Origin: Verrucomicrobiia bacterium
GTDB lineage: Bacteria; Verrucomicrobiota; Verrucomicrobiia; Verrucomicrobiales; Akkermansiaceae
Assembly: GCA_030430455.1 (NCBI GenBank)
Contig: JAUIJB010000043.1
Coordinates: 1-33,326, forward strand
Direction of reading: 5' to 3'
DNA: 33,326 bases
Made by a program: the position numbers and the translations under genes. The notes under the pieces were generated by a model. The model saw only the letters and a list, made by a program, of their open reading frames with translations. It ran no database searches and was not told where the DNA came from. Shown piece by piece: positions 32,912 through 33,326 of the stretch. Positions within the stretch are counted from its first letter, which is position 1; every line of letters starts with the position of its first letter.

Positions 32912-33326
32912 CGACCGAATCGCTGCCTTGCCAAGGGACAATCGTGGGTGGATGGGAATCCAGGTTCGGGGATGGCGGCGCGGCGAGGGAAGGAAGGGGA
33001 GGTGCGGGGGAGGAGTCGGAGGGATGCGATTGTTCCGGAGCCGGGTGAAGTGGCGGGGGGAAGTAGCCGGTAGCGGGTAGCAAGGGGGGGCTCTGCATCG
33101 GAGCGCCGACCTCCGTCGGCCATGAGGTGTGGCGGCGGAGCGAAAGGGCGACTCGAGCAGGCTCAAGCCTGCGGTCCGATGAAGAGGGGCGCATCGGACC
33201 GCCGACTTCAGTCCAATGCCTTTAAGGATTCAGCAGGCTCGACTGAGCATATTTTGCTTGTACTATTGGGGCAGCTGTTTTGATTGGGCGGATGCAGATG
33301 CAATCCGGGTCCACTCCTCACCTTCC
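32912..33326. other. Right end of the window: palindromic repeats, no complete gene
   Basis: No convincing gene is seen. The stretch 33100-33205 is a repeat cluster. After about 33225 the sequence becomes A/T-richer and may be the upstream region of a gene beyond the window. The word TTGATTGGGCG here (33282-33292) also occurs in the cysH-usp gap. Confidence 0.5.
33100..33172 (+). repeat. GGAGCG-anchored palindromes at the right end
   Basis: GGAGCG (33100-33105) runs into GCCGAC-CTCC-GTCGGC (33105-33120). A second GGAGCG (33137-33142) precedes GCAGGCT-CA-AGCCTGC (33157-33172) at a distance of 14 nt. A degenerate third copy (GCATCGGACCGCCGAC) lies at about 33192-33207. Confidence 0.7.

Overview
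The window is a very GC-rich bacterial chromosome segment. It most resembles Verrucomicrobiota: it has a PEP-CTERM surface protein, an ECF sigma factor overlapping a receptor-type Ser/Thr kinase with PEGA and FGE-sulfatase-like domains, a bactofilin, and many intergenic palindromes and short tandem repeats. This placement is inference from gene content; there is no rRNA or other phylogenetic marker.

Layout. 1-1011: 3' end of an amylosucrase gene. 1110-4414: a PEP-CTERM P-domain protein, metY (O-acetylhomoserine sulfhydrylase, minus) and a divergent lipoprotein alpha/beta hydrolase. 4838-9074: a minus-strand run of six genes (coiled-coil protein, Pro-rich protein, DEAD-box helicase, small membrane protein, ruvC, lipB). 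9268-12619: ECF sigma factor and receptor kinase. 12773-13714: a broken IS4-type transposase with duplicated short sequences. 13973-18321: the cysJ-cysI-cysH sulfate-reduction operon. 18679-29483: a sodium/bicarbonate island. 29828-33326: cysK, an FHA-domain membrane protein, a bactofilin and a Lon-N-domain protein.

The island is the most interesting part. It holds a tandem universal stress protein and a seven-function Mrp Na+/H+ antiporter (mrpA with a fused MrpB domain, then mrpC-G), a bacterial eRF1-like (baeRF) protein, the sodium-dependent bicarbonate transporter SbtA with its PII-like partner SbtB, a small winged-helix regulator, a NaChBac/NavAb-type voltage-gated sodium channel and a secreted beta-carbonic anhydrase. 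Four copies of an 18-bp palindrome (CACG, ten A/T-rich bases, CGTG) sit in front of the usp-mrp operon, the baeRF gene, the divergent sbtAB/regulator pair and the carbonic anhydrase gene. Distances to the start codons match in pairs: 29 and 30 nt for usp and baeRF, and 58 and 58 nt for sbtA and the anhydrase. I read this as one regulon, probably controlled by the winged-helix protein, that couples periplasmic CO2/HCO3- conversion, Na+-driven bicarbonate uptake and Na+ recycling.

Sulfur assimilation is the second theme: cysJIH, metY and cysK are all present but scattered. The gaps between genes carry two repeat types. One is a fixed GGAGCG anchor followed by a short palindrome whose stem sequence changes from copy to copy. 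The other is 7-bp (and one 10-bp) tandem arrays, reminiscent of the heptanucleotide repeats of filamentous cyanobacteria.
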